Shown in pieces: positions 1-6,743 of a stretch of 12,504 bases of DNA. The position numbers were made by a program, and so were the translations under genes. Each line of letters begins with the position of its first letter. Within the stretch, counting starts at the first letter, position 1. Below the pieces are notes generated by a model that saw nothing but the letters and a program-made list of their open reading frames with translations, was not told the DNA's origin and did no database searches. This DNA comes from an uncultured Bacillaceae bacterium (GTDB lineage: Bacteria; Bacillota; Bacilli; Bacillales; Caldibacillaceae), in contig CALKAK010000091.1 of the NCBI GenBank assembly GCA_937983015.1, positions 1 through 12,504 on the forward strand, given 5' to 3'.

Positions 1-66
1 GGCCACCAAGCGACAGCGCGGTAGCCATTAAACCCCAACATTTGACAAAGAACCATTTTTTTAAAT

Positions 67-125
67 GGTCAAATTTGGTCAAATGAAAGGTCAAAGATAG
101 TCAGAGAAAGTCAAAGATAGTCAAA
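67..125 (+). promoter_or_regulatory. Tandem CtsR-type operator array, six half-sites
   Basis: Six heptads matching or nearly matching the CtsR half-site RGTCAAA lie on the same strand: GGTCAAA at 67, 77 and 89, AGTCAGA at 99 (one mismatch), AGTCAAA at 109 and 119. The steps are 10, 12, 10, 10 and 10 bp, so most units sit on one face of the helix. The last two units, AGTCAAA-GAT-AGTCAAA, fit the known CtsR operator RGTCAAA-NAN-RGTCAAA exactly. CtsR is the class III heat-shock repressor of Bacillota and usually controls clp genes; in some lactic acid bacteria it also controls small heat-shock genes. Control of the downstream Hsp20 gene is inferred from position. No CIRCE (HrcA) element was seen. 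Confidence 0.8.
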
Positions 126-187
126 GATAAACGATTAATACTTGTTGAAAAAGAGCGTTTTTCGCTAAAAATCAGTTTATTTGCACT

Positions 188-215
188 TTGTAATTTTCCC
201 TTTTCGGCGTAAAAT
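188..215 (+). promoter_or_regulatory. Possible SigA promoter for hsp20
   Basis: TTGTAA (188-193) and TAAAAT (210-215) are separated by 16 bp and lie 53 bp before the start codon. An alternative is TTGTTG (142-147) with TAAAAA (166-171) at 18 bp, closer to the CtsR-type array. TTGACA at 42-47 also exists but has no good -10 partner. The choice between these is uncertain. Confidence 0.35.
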
Positions 216-267
216 AATACATGGAACAGGAAATTATATATGGAAAAAGCAATAGGAGGTTGATATC

Positions 268-714
268 ATGTTCGATTTAACTCCGTTTCGCCGCATGAGT
301 GAAGATTTGTTCGATCAGATGGAAAAGTCGTTTAATGAGCTCTTTGACAGCCGTCGGAGTTTTGGTGTGTTGGATACTCCATTTAACTCTTTCCGTATGG
401 ATGTTGTTGAAGAAGAGGATGCTTTCCACGTGATCGCCGATTTACCGGGCTTCACGAAAGATGACATCACGATCGAGTTAGAGGACAATCGCTTGACGAT
501 CCGCGCAAAACGGGACGAACAGTTAGAGCATAAGGATGAGGCCCGCAACTATTTGCGTAAAGAACGTCGCTATGGTGAGTTCGTCCGGTCTTTCTATGTC
601 GACAATATCAAACAGGATGAGATCCGGGCGAAATTGGAAAACGGTGTTCTCCACGTAAAATTACCGAAACTAGAACCTTCGAAGCCTCAACGGAAGACAA
701 TAGACATCGAGTAA
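268..714 (+). CDS. hsp20: Hsp20/alpha-crystallin small heat-shock protein
   Basis: ATP-independent cytoplasmic holdase chaperone that binds unfolding proteins under heat or other stress and forms oligomers. The 148-residue product has the family layout: an N-terminal region rich in Phe and Arg, an alpha-crystallin domain from about residue 40 to 135 (DLPGF, then the signature ENGVLHVKLPK), and a short tail ending TIDIE that contains an I-x-I motif used for oligomer contacts. Length is typical of bacterial class A Hsp20 proteins. The ATG at 268 follows a perfect AGGAGG (255-260). The gene stands alone behind the CtsR-type array, so heat-inducible derepression is likely. No break or odd feature was seen. 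Confidence 0.95.
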   Translation: MFDLTPFRRMSEDLFDQMEKSFNELFDSRRSFGVLDTPFNSFRMDVVEEEDAFHVIADLPGFTKDDITIELEDNRLTIRAKRDEQLEHKDEARNYLRKERRYGEFVRSFYVDNIKQDEIRAKLENGVLHVKLPKLEPSKPQRKTIDIE

Positions 715-753
715 TTCCGCATAAAGTTATCCCTCAATGACTCTTCAACTCGA

Positions 754-810
754 AACGACAGCGTAAATCCCATCTCTTTCGGGAAGGTTCGAATCCTTCC
801 CTTTCATTTT
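754..810 (+). terminator. tRNA T-arm-like hairpin, possible hsp20 terminator
   Basis: A perfect 7-bp G+C-rich stem, GGGAAGG (781-787) with CCTTCCC (795-801), encloses the loop TTCGAAT and is followed by TTTCATTTTA, so it can act as a terminator for hsp20. The loop with its closing bases is GTTCGAATC, the tRNA T-loop consensus. The preceding GTAAATCCCATC...TTTCGGG (from about 754) resembles the anticodon and variable-arm part of a tyrosine-type tRNA. No matching 5' half, D-arm or CCA end is present, so this is not an intact tRNA gene. A terminator derived from a tRNA 3' fragment would explain both features; that is inference. Confidence 0.5.
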
Positions 811-830
811 AGATTAGGAAGGTGATGACA

Positions 831-1103
831 ATGGTGGCACATATACTTGTCAGCGGTCAGGTCCAAGGTGTGGGTTTTCGTTATACCGTTTTGCAGAAAG
901 CGCTGATGCAAAATGTGACCGGCTGGGTGCGCAATCTGGATGATGGCCGGGTAGAAATTCTCGCCGAGGGTACGAAAGAGCAACTGGACGATTTTATCGC
1001 ATCATTACATACCGGCAACAATCCCTTTATCAAAATTGAAGACGTGGATATCGAATTTCAAGATCGGTCTCCCGGTTTTAAACAATTTTCGATCCGCTAC
1101 TGA
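831..1103 (+). CDS. acyP: Acylphosphatase
   Basis: Small cytosolic enzyme that hydrolyses carboxyl-phosphate bonds such as acetyl phosphate or 1,3-bisphosphoglycerate. The 90-residue product shows the phosphate-binding loop GQVQGVGFRY with catalytic Arg17, and GWVRNLDDGRVE with catalytic Asn35, the two residues that define the family; about 90 residues is the usual length. Start choice: GTG 822, ATG 825 and ATG 831 are all in frame. The AGGAAGG at 816-822 is correctly spaced only for ATG 831, which also matches the usual family N terminus. It follows hsp20 after a hairpin and precedes the sugar locus control region, and it has no evident functional tie to either. Confidence 0.95.
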   Translation: MVAHILVSGQVQGVGFRYTVLQKALMQNVTGWVRNLDDGRVEILAEGTKEQLDDFIASLHTGNNPFIKIEDVDIEFQDRSPGFKQFSIRY

Positions 1104-1142
1104 GGCGTCTTAAGCCAGCATCCTTCAATCAAAGTTAGAAAA

Positions 1143-1165
1143 TTTTTTGAAGTACTTTCAAAAAA
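1143..1165. repeat. A+T-rich inverted repeat after acyP
   Basis: TTTTTTGAA (1143-1151) and TTCAAAAAA (1157-1165) form a perfect 9-bp inverted repeat around a 5-base loop. With one G-C pair per arm and no T-run after it on the + strand, it is at best a weak terminator for acyP. It lies directly upstream of the -35 element of the phosphorylase promoter, so a role as an upstream A+T-rich promoter element is equally possible. Confidence 0.4.
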
Positions 1166-1169
1166 ACGG

Positions 1170-1198
1170 TTGACCTCGGTAGAGAAATTATGTATATT
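1170..1198 (+). promoter_or_regulatory. SigA promoter of the sugar operon
   Basis: TTGACC (1170-1175) and TATATT (1193-1198) are separated by the ideal 17 bp. Transcription would begin near 1205, inside the first CG-centred palindrome (1204-1217), a standard arrangement for repression. The resulting leader is about 280 nt and contains five more operators. Confidence 0.7.
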
Positions 1199-1203
1199 TT
1201 AAG

Positions 1204-1217
1204 TGAAAGCGTTCACC
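1204..1217 (+). promoter_or_regulatory. cre-like site overlapping the transcription start
   Basis: TGAAAGCGTTCACC matches the CcpA consensus TGWAANCGNTNWCA at 13 of 14 positions, missing only the last base. Its position at about +1 of the 1170-1198 promoter fits carbon catabolite repression by blocking initiation. A LacI-type local repressor could also recognise it, since both families read CG-centred sites. Confidence 0.65.
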
Positions 1218-1236
1218 ATATATTTTTTGTACGGTC

Positions 1237-1280
1237 CGAAAACGTTTTTGTTAATTTTCGTCGTTCCTAAAACGTTTTTG
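1237..1280 (+). promoter_or_regulatory. Pair of LacI-type operators, 30 bp apart
   Basis: Two near-identical sites with the core AAAACGTTTTTG have their central CG at 1243-1244 and 1273-1274, exactly 30 bp (about three helical turns) apart. The cores are palindromic around CG, as expected for a LacI-family dimer whose hinge leucine intercalates at a central CpG. They fit the cre consensus less well than the 1204 site, and so more likely belong to the local regulator encoded at 7655. Confidence 0.65.
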
Positions 1281-1291
1281 TAAAGATTTTC

Positions 1292-1321
1292 TCAACATGA
1301 TTACGTAATTTCGCATATATA
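1292..1321 (+). promoter_or_regulatory. Weak second promoter candidate
   Basis: TCAACA (1292-1297) and TATATA (1316-1321) are 18 bp apart and lie between the two operator pairs. The -35 is poor, so this is tentative. If used, the operator pair at 1338/1368 would sit just downstream of its start. Confidence 0.2.
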
Positions 1322-1331
1322 AAAACCCAGG

Positions 1332-1375
1332 GGAAAGCGTTTACTTTTTTTATCAGCAGAACAAAAACGTTTTTG
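1332..1375 (+). promoter_or_regulatory. cre-like site plus perfect palindromic operator, 30 bp apart
   Basis: GGAAAGCGTTTACT (1332-1345) matches the cre consensus at 12 of 14 positions. Thirty base pairs further, CAAAAACGTTTTTG (1362-1375) is a perfect 14-bp palindrome centred on CG (1368-1369). The pair repeats the 30-bp spacing of the pair at 1243/1273, suggesting cooperative or helically phased binding. Confidence 0.65.
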
Positions 1376-1402
1376 CAAACGATTTTATATATTTTTTCGT
1401 AT

Positions 1403-1416
1403 CTAAAACGTTTTAG
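1403..1416. promoter_or_regulatory. Perfect palindromic LacI-type operator
   Basis: CTAAAACGTTTTAG is a perfect 14-bp palindrome centred on CG at 1409-1410, 72 bp before the phosphorylase start codon. It is the last of the six CG-centred sites and the promoter-distal end of the cluster. Confidence 0.65.
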
Positions 1417-1487
1417 GAAACTTATTTCCGCATTCGTAAGCATCTTTCATTCTATCGTTTCAAGATCATTGGCTTAGGAGGAATGAC

Positions 1488-3833
1488 ATGCTCAATTACT
1501 CGCTCGGCAAAGGAAGAGACGAAAACTGGGTTGTTTCTGAAGTAAAATTTTCACCGGATGCCCTCGGTAAATGTGAAGCTATCATGTATTTGGGCAATGG
1601 ATATATGGGGGTACGTTCGGCAACTGAAGAACCGTATATCGGGGAAAAACGCAACTGGTTTGTTGCCGGGACGTTTAACCGTTTCGCGGAGTCAGAAGTG
1701 ACCGAACTGCCGAATCTCCCCGATGTCACCCGTCTTGATATTCGCATCGATGGGGAGCGGTTTCATTTATTGGTTGGTGAAACGGAGGATTATGTGCGTC
1801 AGCTCAATTTACGTACTGCCGAACTGATCCGGACATTCGACTGGACATCACCTAAAGGGAAAACCTTGCGCTTTCGCTTCCGTCGCTTCGTTTCCCTGGC
1901 TGATTTGCATGTTTTGGGGATGAAAATGGAAGTTGAGGCGCTGAACGGTCCTGTGGAGATCTCGATCAAATCAGGAATTGACGGTCAGCAGACGAATAGC
2001 GGAACCCAGCATTTCCATGAAGGGGAAAAACGAATTTTTGACAGGCGATATATTCAAATGATCGCCAGGACGATCGAGTCAGAAATCGACTTCGTCATCA
2101 ATACGGCACATCGCCTGACCGTGGCGGGGAAACCGGTGAATGAGCCGAATATGTCGATCGGTCGCCGGCAGGTTCACGTGACCTATCGAGTCTCGTTAGC
2201 TGAAGGAGAAACCCTGGACTTTGAAAAGATCACGACGGTTCACACGAGTCGCGATAAAGAATTTGATGATGAGAATTACGAGTTGAAACGATTACGGGAA
2301 TTGTCCTTGAACCACTTAAAAGAAGTTTTCGCGCGAGGATACGATGACCTGTTCACCGAGCATGTGAAGTGCTGGCAAGAAAAAGTATGGGATCGCTATA
2401 ACTTGCGAGTTGACAGCGATGATCCTTTTGATCAGCTGGCCATGCGCTTTGCCCTCTATCATTTGACCGTGATGACACCGGCTCACGATGAGCGGATGGG
2501 TGTGGCGGCGAAAGGTTTGAGCGGTGAAGGCTATAAGGGACACTCTTTCTGGGATACGGAAATCTTCATTCTGCCGTTTTTCACCTTCTCCAATCCAGAA
2601 GTCGCCAAGTCGCTTTTGAAATACCGTTATCACGGACTCGCAGGGGCAAGAAGGAAGGCGAAGGAAAACGGATATGAAGGTGCCATGTACCCGTGGGAAG
2701 CTGCCTGGCCAACCGATGGTGAGGTAACACCGCGCTGGGGAGCGGTGGATGTGGTCACCGGCGAACAAACTCCGATCTGGACGGGCTTAATCGAACAACA
2801 TATTTCCGCGGATATCGCTTTTGCCGTGTACCAGTATTACCAGGTAACCGGTGATGAGGAATTCATGAATGATTACGGGTACGAAATCATTTTTGACACG
2901 GCCCGTTTCTGGCTCAGCCGTCTGGAATGGGATGAGGAAAAGCAGGAGTATCACATCAACAATGTGATCGGTCCTGATGAATATAAAGAACATGTGGATA
3001 ATAACGCCTTTACAAATTACATGGCCCATTTCAATATTCAACTGGCCATTCAATATTACGAAAAACTGCAAAAAGAAAATCCGGAGCTCTTACAAGCCCT
3101 GGATGAAAAAATCGCTGTACAAAGAACGTACGAATGGGCCAAAGCGGAAATCGATAAGATTTATTTACCGCAACCGCGCAAAGACGATCTCGTCATCCCG
3201 CAGGATGATACGTATTTAACCTTAAAAAATATCGATCTTACAAAATATAAAGCCAGTGACCGTGTAGGAACTTTATTTGACGAATACAACATGGAACAGG
3301 TGAACCAGATGCAAGTGACGAAGCAGGCTGATGTCGTTCTCTTGCTCTTCTTATTGGAGCAGATCGGTTCACCATTTGCCAGGGAAGTCGTGAAAGCCAA
3401 CTTTGAGTATTATGAACCGCGCACGACGCACGATTCATCACTGAGTTTATCGACGCACACAATAGTGGCCAATGACATTGGTGATGAAGATCTCGCCTAT
3501 TCCTTATTCCAGCGGGCAGCCCGGATTGATCTAGGCCCGTACATGCATTCTTCCGATGAAGGCATTCATGCGGCATCGATTGGTGGCATCTGGCAATCGG
3601 TTGTATTCGGTTTTGCCGGTTTGCGTCTCGTTGATGGAAAATTGCGGATCAACCCGCGCCTGCCCAAACAGTGGAAGAAGCTGGAATTCACGATTTACTG
3701 GCAAGGACAACCCCTCTCCATCTCGCTTGACCATTCCGTTTTACGCGTGAAAGCGGAAAACAAGGAGAAGGTATCCTTCGAGGTCTTTGGTACCACTTAT
3801 GAAACCGATGATCATATTGAAATTTCATTTTGA
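1488..3833 (+). CDS. GH65 glycoside phosphorylase, kojibiose phosphorylase-like
   Basis: Cytosolic inverting phosphorylase that splits an alpha-glucosidic disaccharide with phosphate to beta-glucose-1-phosphate and a released acceptor. The 781-residue product has the GH65 layout: N-terminal beta-sandwich (GNGYMGVR near residue 36), (alpha/alpha)6 catalytic barrel, and short C-terminal beta-domain (from about 690). Visible motifs are KGLSGEGYKGHSFWDTE (342-358), GPDEY with Glu498 as the expected general acid, HDSSLS from His648 in the phosphate-site region, and HSSDEGIHAAS. These motifs and the N terminus resemble E. coli YcjT (kojibiose phosphorylase) more than maltose phosphorylase YvdK, by recollection. 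Nigerose or glucosylglycerol phosphorylase remain possible because specificity loops cannot be judged by eye. AGGAGG at 1476-1481 fixes the ATG. The mutase at 8914 uses the expected product. Confidence 0.93.
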   Translation: MLNYSLGKGRDENWVVSEVKFSPDALGKCEAIMYLGNGYMGVRSATEEPYIGEKRNWFVAGTFNRFAESEVTELPNLPDVTRLDIRIDGERFHLLVGETEDYVRQLNLRTAELIRTFDWTSPKGKTLRFRFRRFVSLADLHVLGMKMEVEALNGPVEISIKSGIDGQQTNSGTQHFHEGEKRIFDRRYIQMIARTIESEIDFVINTAHRLTVAGKPVNEPNMSIGRRQVHVTYRVSLAEGETLDFEKITTVHTSRDKEFDDENYELKRLRELSLNHLKEVFARGYDDLFTEHVKCWQEKVWDRYNLRVDSDDPFDQLAMRFALYHLTVMTPAHDERMGVAAKGLSGEGYKGHSFWDTEIFILPFFTFSNPEVAKSLLKYRYHGLAGARRKAKENGYEGAMYPWEAAWPTDGEVTPRWGAVDVVTGEQTPIWTGLIEQHISADIAFAVYQYYQVTGDEEFMNDYGYEIIFDTARFWLSRLEWDEEKQEYHINNVIGPDEYKEHVDNNAFTNYMAHFNIQLAIQYYEKLQKENPELLQALDEKIAVQRTYEWAKAEIDKIYLPQPRKDDLVIPQDDTYLTLKNIDLTKYKASDRVGTLFDEYNMEQVNQMQVTKQADVVLLLFLLEQIGSPFAREVVKANFEYYEPRTTHDSSLSLSTHTIVANDIGDEDLAYSLFQRAARIDLGPYMHSSDEGIHAASIGGIWQSVVFGFAGLRLVDGKLRINPRLPKQWKKLEFTIYWQGQPLSISLDHSVLRVKAENKEKVSFEVFGTTYETDDHIEISF

Positions 3834-3864
3834 TCATAAAAAATTTTTAAAGGGGGATTTTTCC

Positions 3865-5166
3865 ATGAAGAAAAAACTCAGTCTTCTGCTAGTGATGTTG
3901 TTAGCAGCACTGATGTTGGTGGCTTGTGGCGGTGGAGGTTCCGAGGATGCCGGAACAGAAACCGAAGGAGAAACGACTCCTGGAGAAACCACTGAAGAAA
4001 CGAAGGAAGGTGGCGAAACGATCACGCTAGCCGTATGGGGTTCCTCTCCTGCTGAGACGGAAGCTCTGGAAAAAACGGTCCAAAGCTTTGAAGAAAAAAC
4101 TGGTCACAAGGTGCAAATCGAGGTCATCACCGACAACTTTAATGACCAGATCACAGCTCGTTTTGCCGCCAACAACGCTCCGGATGTCTTTTACCTGGAA
4201 GCATATGTAGCCCCCCGTTTCATTGATAGCGCCGTACTCATGGATATCACCGATCATGTACCGGATCAAGATGACTTTTTCCAACCTTTGTTGAATGCCT
4301 TTAAAGACAGTGAGGGCCGTCTCTATGCTGTGCCAAAAGACTATTCAACTCTAGCAACCTATGTTAATGTGGATTTGTTAGAAGAAGCAGGTTACACCAT
4401 TGATGATGTACCGGCTGATTGGGAAGGTTTAGTTGAATTCAGTAAAGAACTGCAAAGCAAATTGCCTGAAGGCGTCCATGCGATGATCTTCGACCGGACG
4501 ATGGCAAGACACTTAAGTGCTTTTCATGCTACCGGTTTGTATCCGGAAACAGAAGATGGTAAAGCGGACTTCACTTCCAGTGAAAAAACCTTTGCGTATT
4601 TACAATCTCTCGTTGATGGGCAAGATGAAGGGTATATTGTCAACCCGCAAATGGATTTAGGTATGGACTCTGCCGGAGCTGCTTTCGGTTCTGGTAAAGC
4701 GGTGATTATGATCGAAGGGAACTGGGTATTGAGTGCCTTACACAATGAATATCCAGATGTGAACTATGCGATCTTAGAATCACCGACCGTCAATGGGCAA
4801 AAACAAACCATGATCTTCACCGTTGGCTATGCTATCGCTAAGGATACCGATAAAGCCGATGTGGCGATCGAGTTTGTCAACTACATGACCGGTGAAGGCC
4901 AACAAATGTGGAGTGAATTATCCGGAACCCTACCGACCCGTCAATCGGTAACAGAGGCAATGGATATCGCATCGAACGAAGACTGGACGGCACACATCGA
5001 AGGTGCTAAATATGGTACACCATGGACATCCGGAATTTATCTCCCGGTCATCGCCCAGGCCTTCGATAACAACTTCCAGGCTGCACTAAATGGTGACTTA
5101 ACAGTTGAAGAAGCCATGCAAGCAGCAGAAGAAGAAGCGAATGCCGAAATCGAAAGACAGCAATAA
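3865..5166 (+). CDS. ABC transporter sugar-binding lipoprotein
   Basis: Membrane-anchored extracellular receptor (extracellular solute-binding protein family 1) that delivers the sugar to the two permeases at 5809 and 6744. The 433-residue product starts with MKKK, a hydrophobic stretch and the lipobox LVAC with Cys21 as the lipidated residue, followed by CGGGG and an acidic Glu/Thr/Gly linker to about residue 50. The mature fold begins with TITLAVWGSSPAETEALEK, typical of MalE/UgpB-type proteins. An in-frame ATG at 3787 would overlap the phosphorylase gene and bury the signal peptide; ATG 3865 with AGGGGG at 3851-3856 is the real start. It begins 31 bp after the phosphorylase gene and is probably co-transcribed with it. 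The substrate is inferred from the neighbouring phosphorylase. Confidence 0.93.
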   Translation: MKKKLSLLLVMLLAALMLVACGGGGSEDAGTETEGETTPGETTEETKEGGETITLAVWGSSPAETEALEKTVQSFEEKTGHKVQIEVITDNFNDQITARFAANNAPDVFYLEAYVAPRFIDSAVLMDITDHVPDQDDFFQPLLNAFKDSEGRLYAVPKDYSTLATYVNVDLLEEAGYTIDDVPADWEGLVEFSKELQSKLPEGVHAMIFDRTMARHLSAFHATGLYPETEDGKADFTSSEKTFAYLQSLVDGQDEGYIVNPQMDLGMDSAGAAFGSGKAVIMIEGNWVLSALHNEYPDVNYAILESPTVNGQKQTMIFTVGYAIAKDTDKADVAIEFVNYMTGEGQQMWSELSGTLPTRQSVTEAMDIASNEDWTAHIEGAKYGTPWTSGIYLPVIAQAFDNNFQAALNGDLTVEEAMQAAEEEANAEIERQQ

Positions 5167-5178
5167 TTAAAAATGGAT

Positions 5179-5218
5179 AAGGGCTGTTCACCAGGACAGC
5201 CCTTTCTTTCCTTTTTCA
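5179..5218 (+). terminator. Rho-independent terminator after the binding-protein gene
   Basis: AAGGGCTGTTC (5179-5189) pairs with GGACAGCCCTT (5194-5204) around the loop ACCA, with one G-T wobble, and is followed by TTTCTTTCCTTTTTC. It lies 12 nt after the binding-protein stop codon. Such a hairpin between binding protein and permease genes often lowers expression of the membrane parts relative to the receptor; here it may end the phosphorylase/binding-protein transcript. Confidence 0.85.
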
Positions 5219-5808
5219 AATTTTTGTTGACGATTTTTGCTTTTTTCGGCAATGAAAATGTTATTGAAAATCCTTGTTCAACCTTTTCGCCTTTGCCATC
5301 AACCGTTATGAAGAAGATAGCGAACGAACTTCCAAGAAAGTACTAATTTATACGATTATAGATTTATTATCAAGGTAATTGAGTTCTGATATTTTTTTCC
5401 AATTGCTGAAACGACTATCAATATAATAATAAAGATTACGAAAACCTTCCTATATTGAATAGATATGTACTCGACTCTGTATTAAGTTGCATATTGATAT
5501 TGAAATTGTTGAAAGCTATCGGGATTTCGGAATTGCCTCATTTTGTTACAAAATAATAAAGTTTATTTGCGAGAAGCGATCTCTTTTAAGATGAGATATT
5601 TTCTATAAATGGCACAAGGGAGCGATCACGAAAATTCATCTTTTTCCCGGAAATAGTTATCTAGCAGAAAAAACTCCGTAATAGACAGCTCTTTATATTT
5701 TCTGGGAGCATGCTGATACATTCTATAAAAAATTGTGATCATTCGTCACGCTTTAAACAAATCTTCCTCATTTTGATCGAAGGGCGTATGAACCGAGAGG
5801 TGGTTTAA
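5219..5808. other. A+T-rich gene-free gap inside the transporter locus
   Basis: About 590 bp with no credible reading frame on either strand, sitting between a binding-protein gene and its permeases, which are normally adjacent. It contains a perfect inverted repeat ATTTTGT-T-ACAAAAT (5540-5554) and weak -10-like TATAAA at 5604-5609 and 5724-5729, but no convincing -35/-10 pair and none of the CG-centred AAAACGTTTT operators found before the phosphorylase. It could hold an unrecognised leader or small RNA, or be a relic of a deleted gene; neither is shown. Confidence 0.5.
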
Positions 5809-6738
5809 ATGAAAGGAATGGTAAAAGAATCACAAAGGCCCAGGAAAAGATGGGTGGCAGGGATCGATTTCCGCACGACGCTAGCCGGTTATGCCTTCAT
5901 GACACCAGCGTTACTCGTTATCATCCTGTTTACCCTGGCACCGATCGCCTATGCCTTTGTGATGATGTTTCAAAAAATCGATATGCTGACGATGCATCGA
6001 ACGTACGTCGGTTTTGAAAATTTCCAGAAATTATTCACGGACCCGAAATTTTGGGCGGCTTTCCGGAATACCTGGCAATACGTACTGGTCGTTGTTCCCA
6101 CGCAGACGATCATCGCCATGATTTTAGCCGCGCTCATCAATAACAAAATAAAATTAAGCCGTGTTTTCTTGTCGATCATGTTCTTACCGACTTTGACTTC
6201 ATCCTCAGCGATGACGTTGATTTTTATGTGGTTGTTTAATAATAACGGTCTCGTTGTTAATTTTCTTGAGGATTTGACCGGCCAGCGGATTCAATTTTTG
6301 ACGAACCCGGATCTCGCGCTTTCCGTCATCATGATGATGAACATTTTTTCCACGGTTCCCCATTTCATGATCGTCTTTCTATCGGGTTTGCAAGATATTC
6401 CTGATTCCTTGTATGAAGCAGCGGCCATCGATGGGGCGAATAAGGTTCGTCAGTTTTTACACATTACCGTCCCCCAGTTGATGCCGGTGACGTTCTATGT
6501 CGTCACGATGGGATTGATCGGTTGTTTCCAGATCTTTGACCAGGCGTACATCATCTCGAATGGTTCCGGTGGACCGCAAAACTCGACATTGACGTTCACG
6601 CTCTTTATTTATCAGCTTGCCTTTAATAGTAATGACATGGGGCGGGCGACGGCTCTCGCCTTCACACTTGGTCTTTTAATCTTCACGGTGACGCTGATCG
6701 TCAACCGTTTGATGAAAGCAGATAAAATTAACGGGTGA
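5809..6738 (+). CDS. ABC sugar transporter permease, MalF/UgpA type
   Basis: Inner-membrane subunit forming half of the translocation channel for the imported sugar. The 309-residue product has a basic cytoplasmic start and six predicted membrane segments near residues 26-50, 83-108, 116-140, 165-187, 222-245 and 280-300. The EAA loop that contacts the ATPase is clear: YEAAAIDG begins at Tyr202, with ITVPQLMP closing it. ATG 5809 is supported by GAGAGGTGG five bases upstream. The next permease gene starts at its stop codon, so the two are translationally coupled. Co-transcription with the binding protein would need readthrough of the terminator at 5179 or a promoter in the gap. Confidence 0.93.
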   Translation: MKGMVKESQRPRKRWVAGIDFRTTLAGYAFMTPALLVIILFTLAPIAYAFVMMFQKIDMLTMHRTYVGFENFQKLFTDPKFWAAFRNTWQYVLVVVPTQTIIAMILAALINNKIKLSRVFLSIMFLPTLTSSSAMTLIFMWLFNNNGLVVNFLEDLTGQRIQFLTNPDLALSVIMMMNIFSTVPHFMIVFLSGLQDIPDSLYEAAAIDGANKVRQFLHITVPQLMPVTFYVVTMGLIGCFQIFDQAYIISNGSGGPQNSTLTFTLFIYQLAFNSNDMGRATALAFTLGLLIFTVTLIVNRLMKADKING

Positions 6739-6743
6739 TGCTC

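Noticed and set aside
67..125. Short tandem repeats that could suggest a CRISPR array
   Set aside because: Units are 7 bp with 3-5 bp gaps, far too short for repeats and spacers, and they match the CtsR operator.
715..805. Complete tRNA gene
   Set aside because: Only T-arm and part of a 3' half are present; the anticodon stem does not pair and no D-arm or acceptor partner is found.
2316..2768. Long antisense frame inside the phosphorylase gene
   Set aside because: Shadow of the GH65 coding frame; no ribosome site, no recognisable domain.
3787..3864. Longer start for the binding protein
   Set aside because: It would overlap the phosphorylase gene and place 26 residues before a normal lipoprotein signal; ATG 3865 has its own ribosome site.
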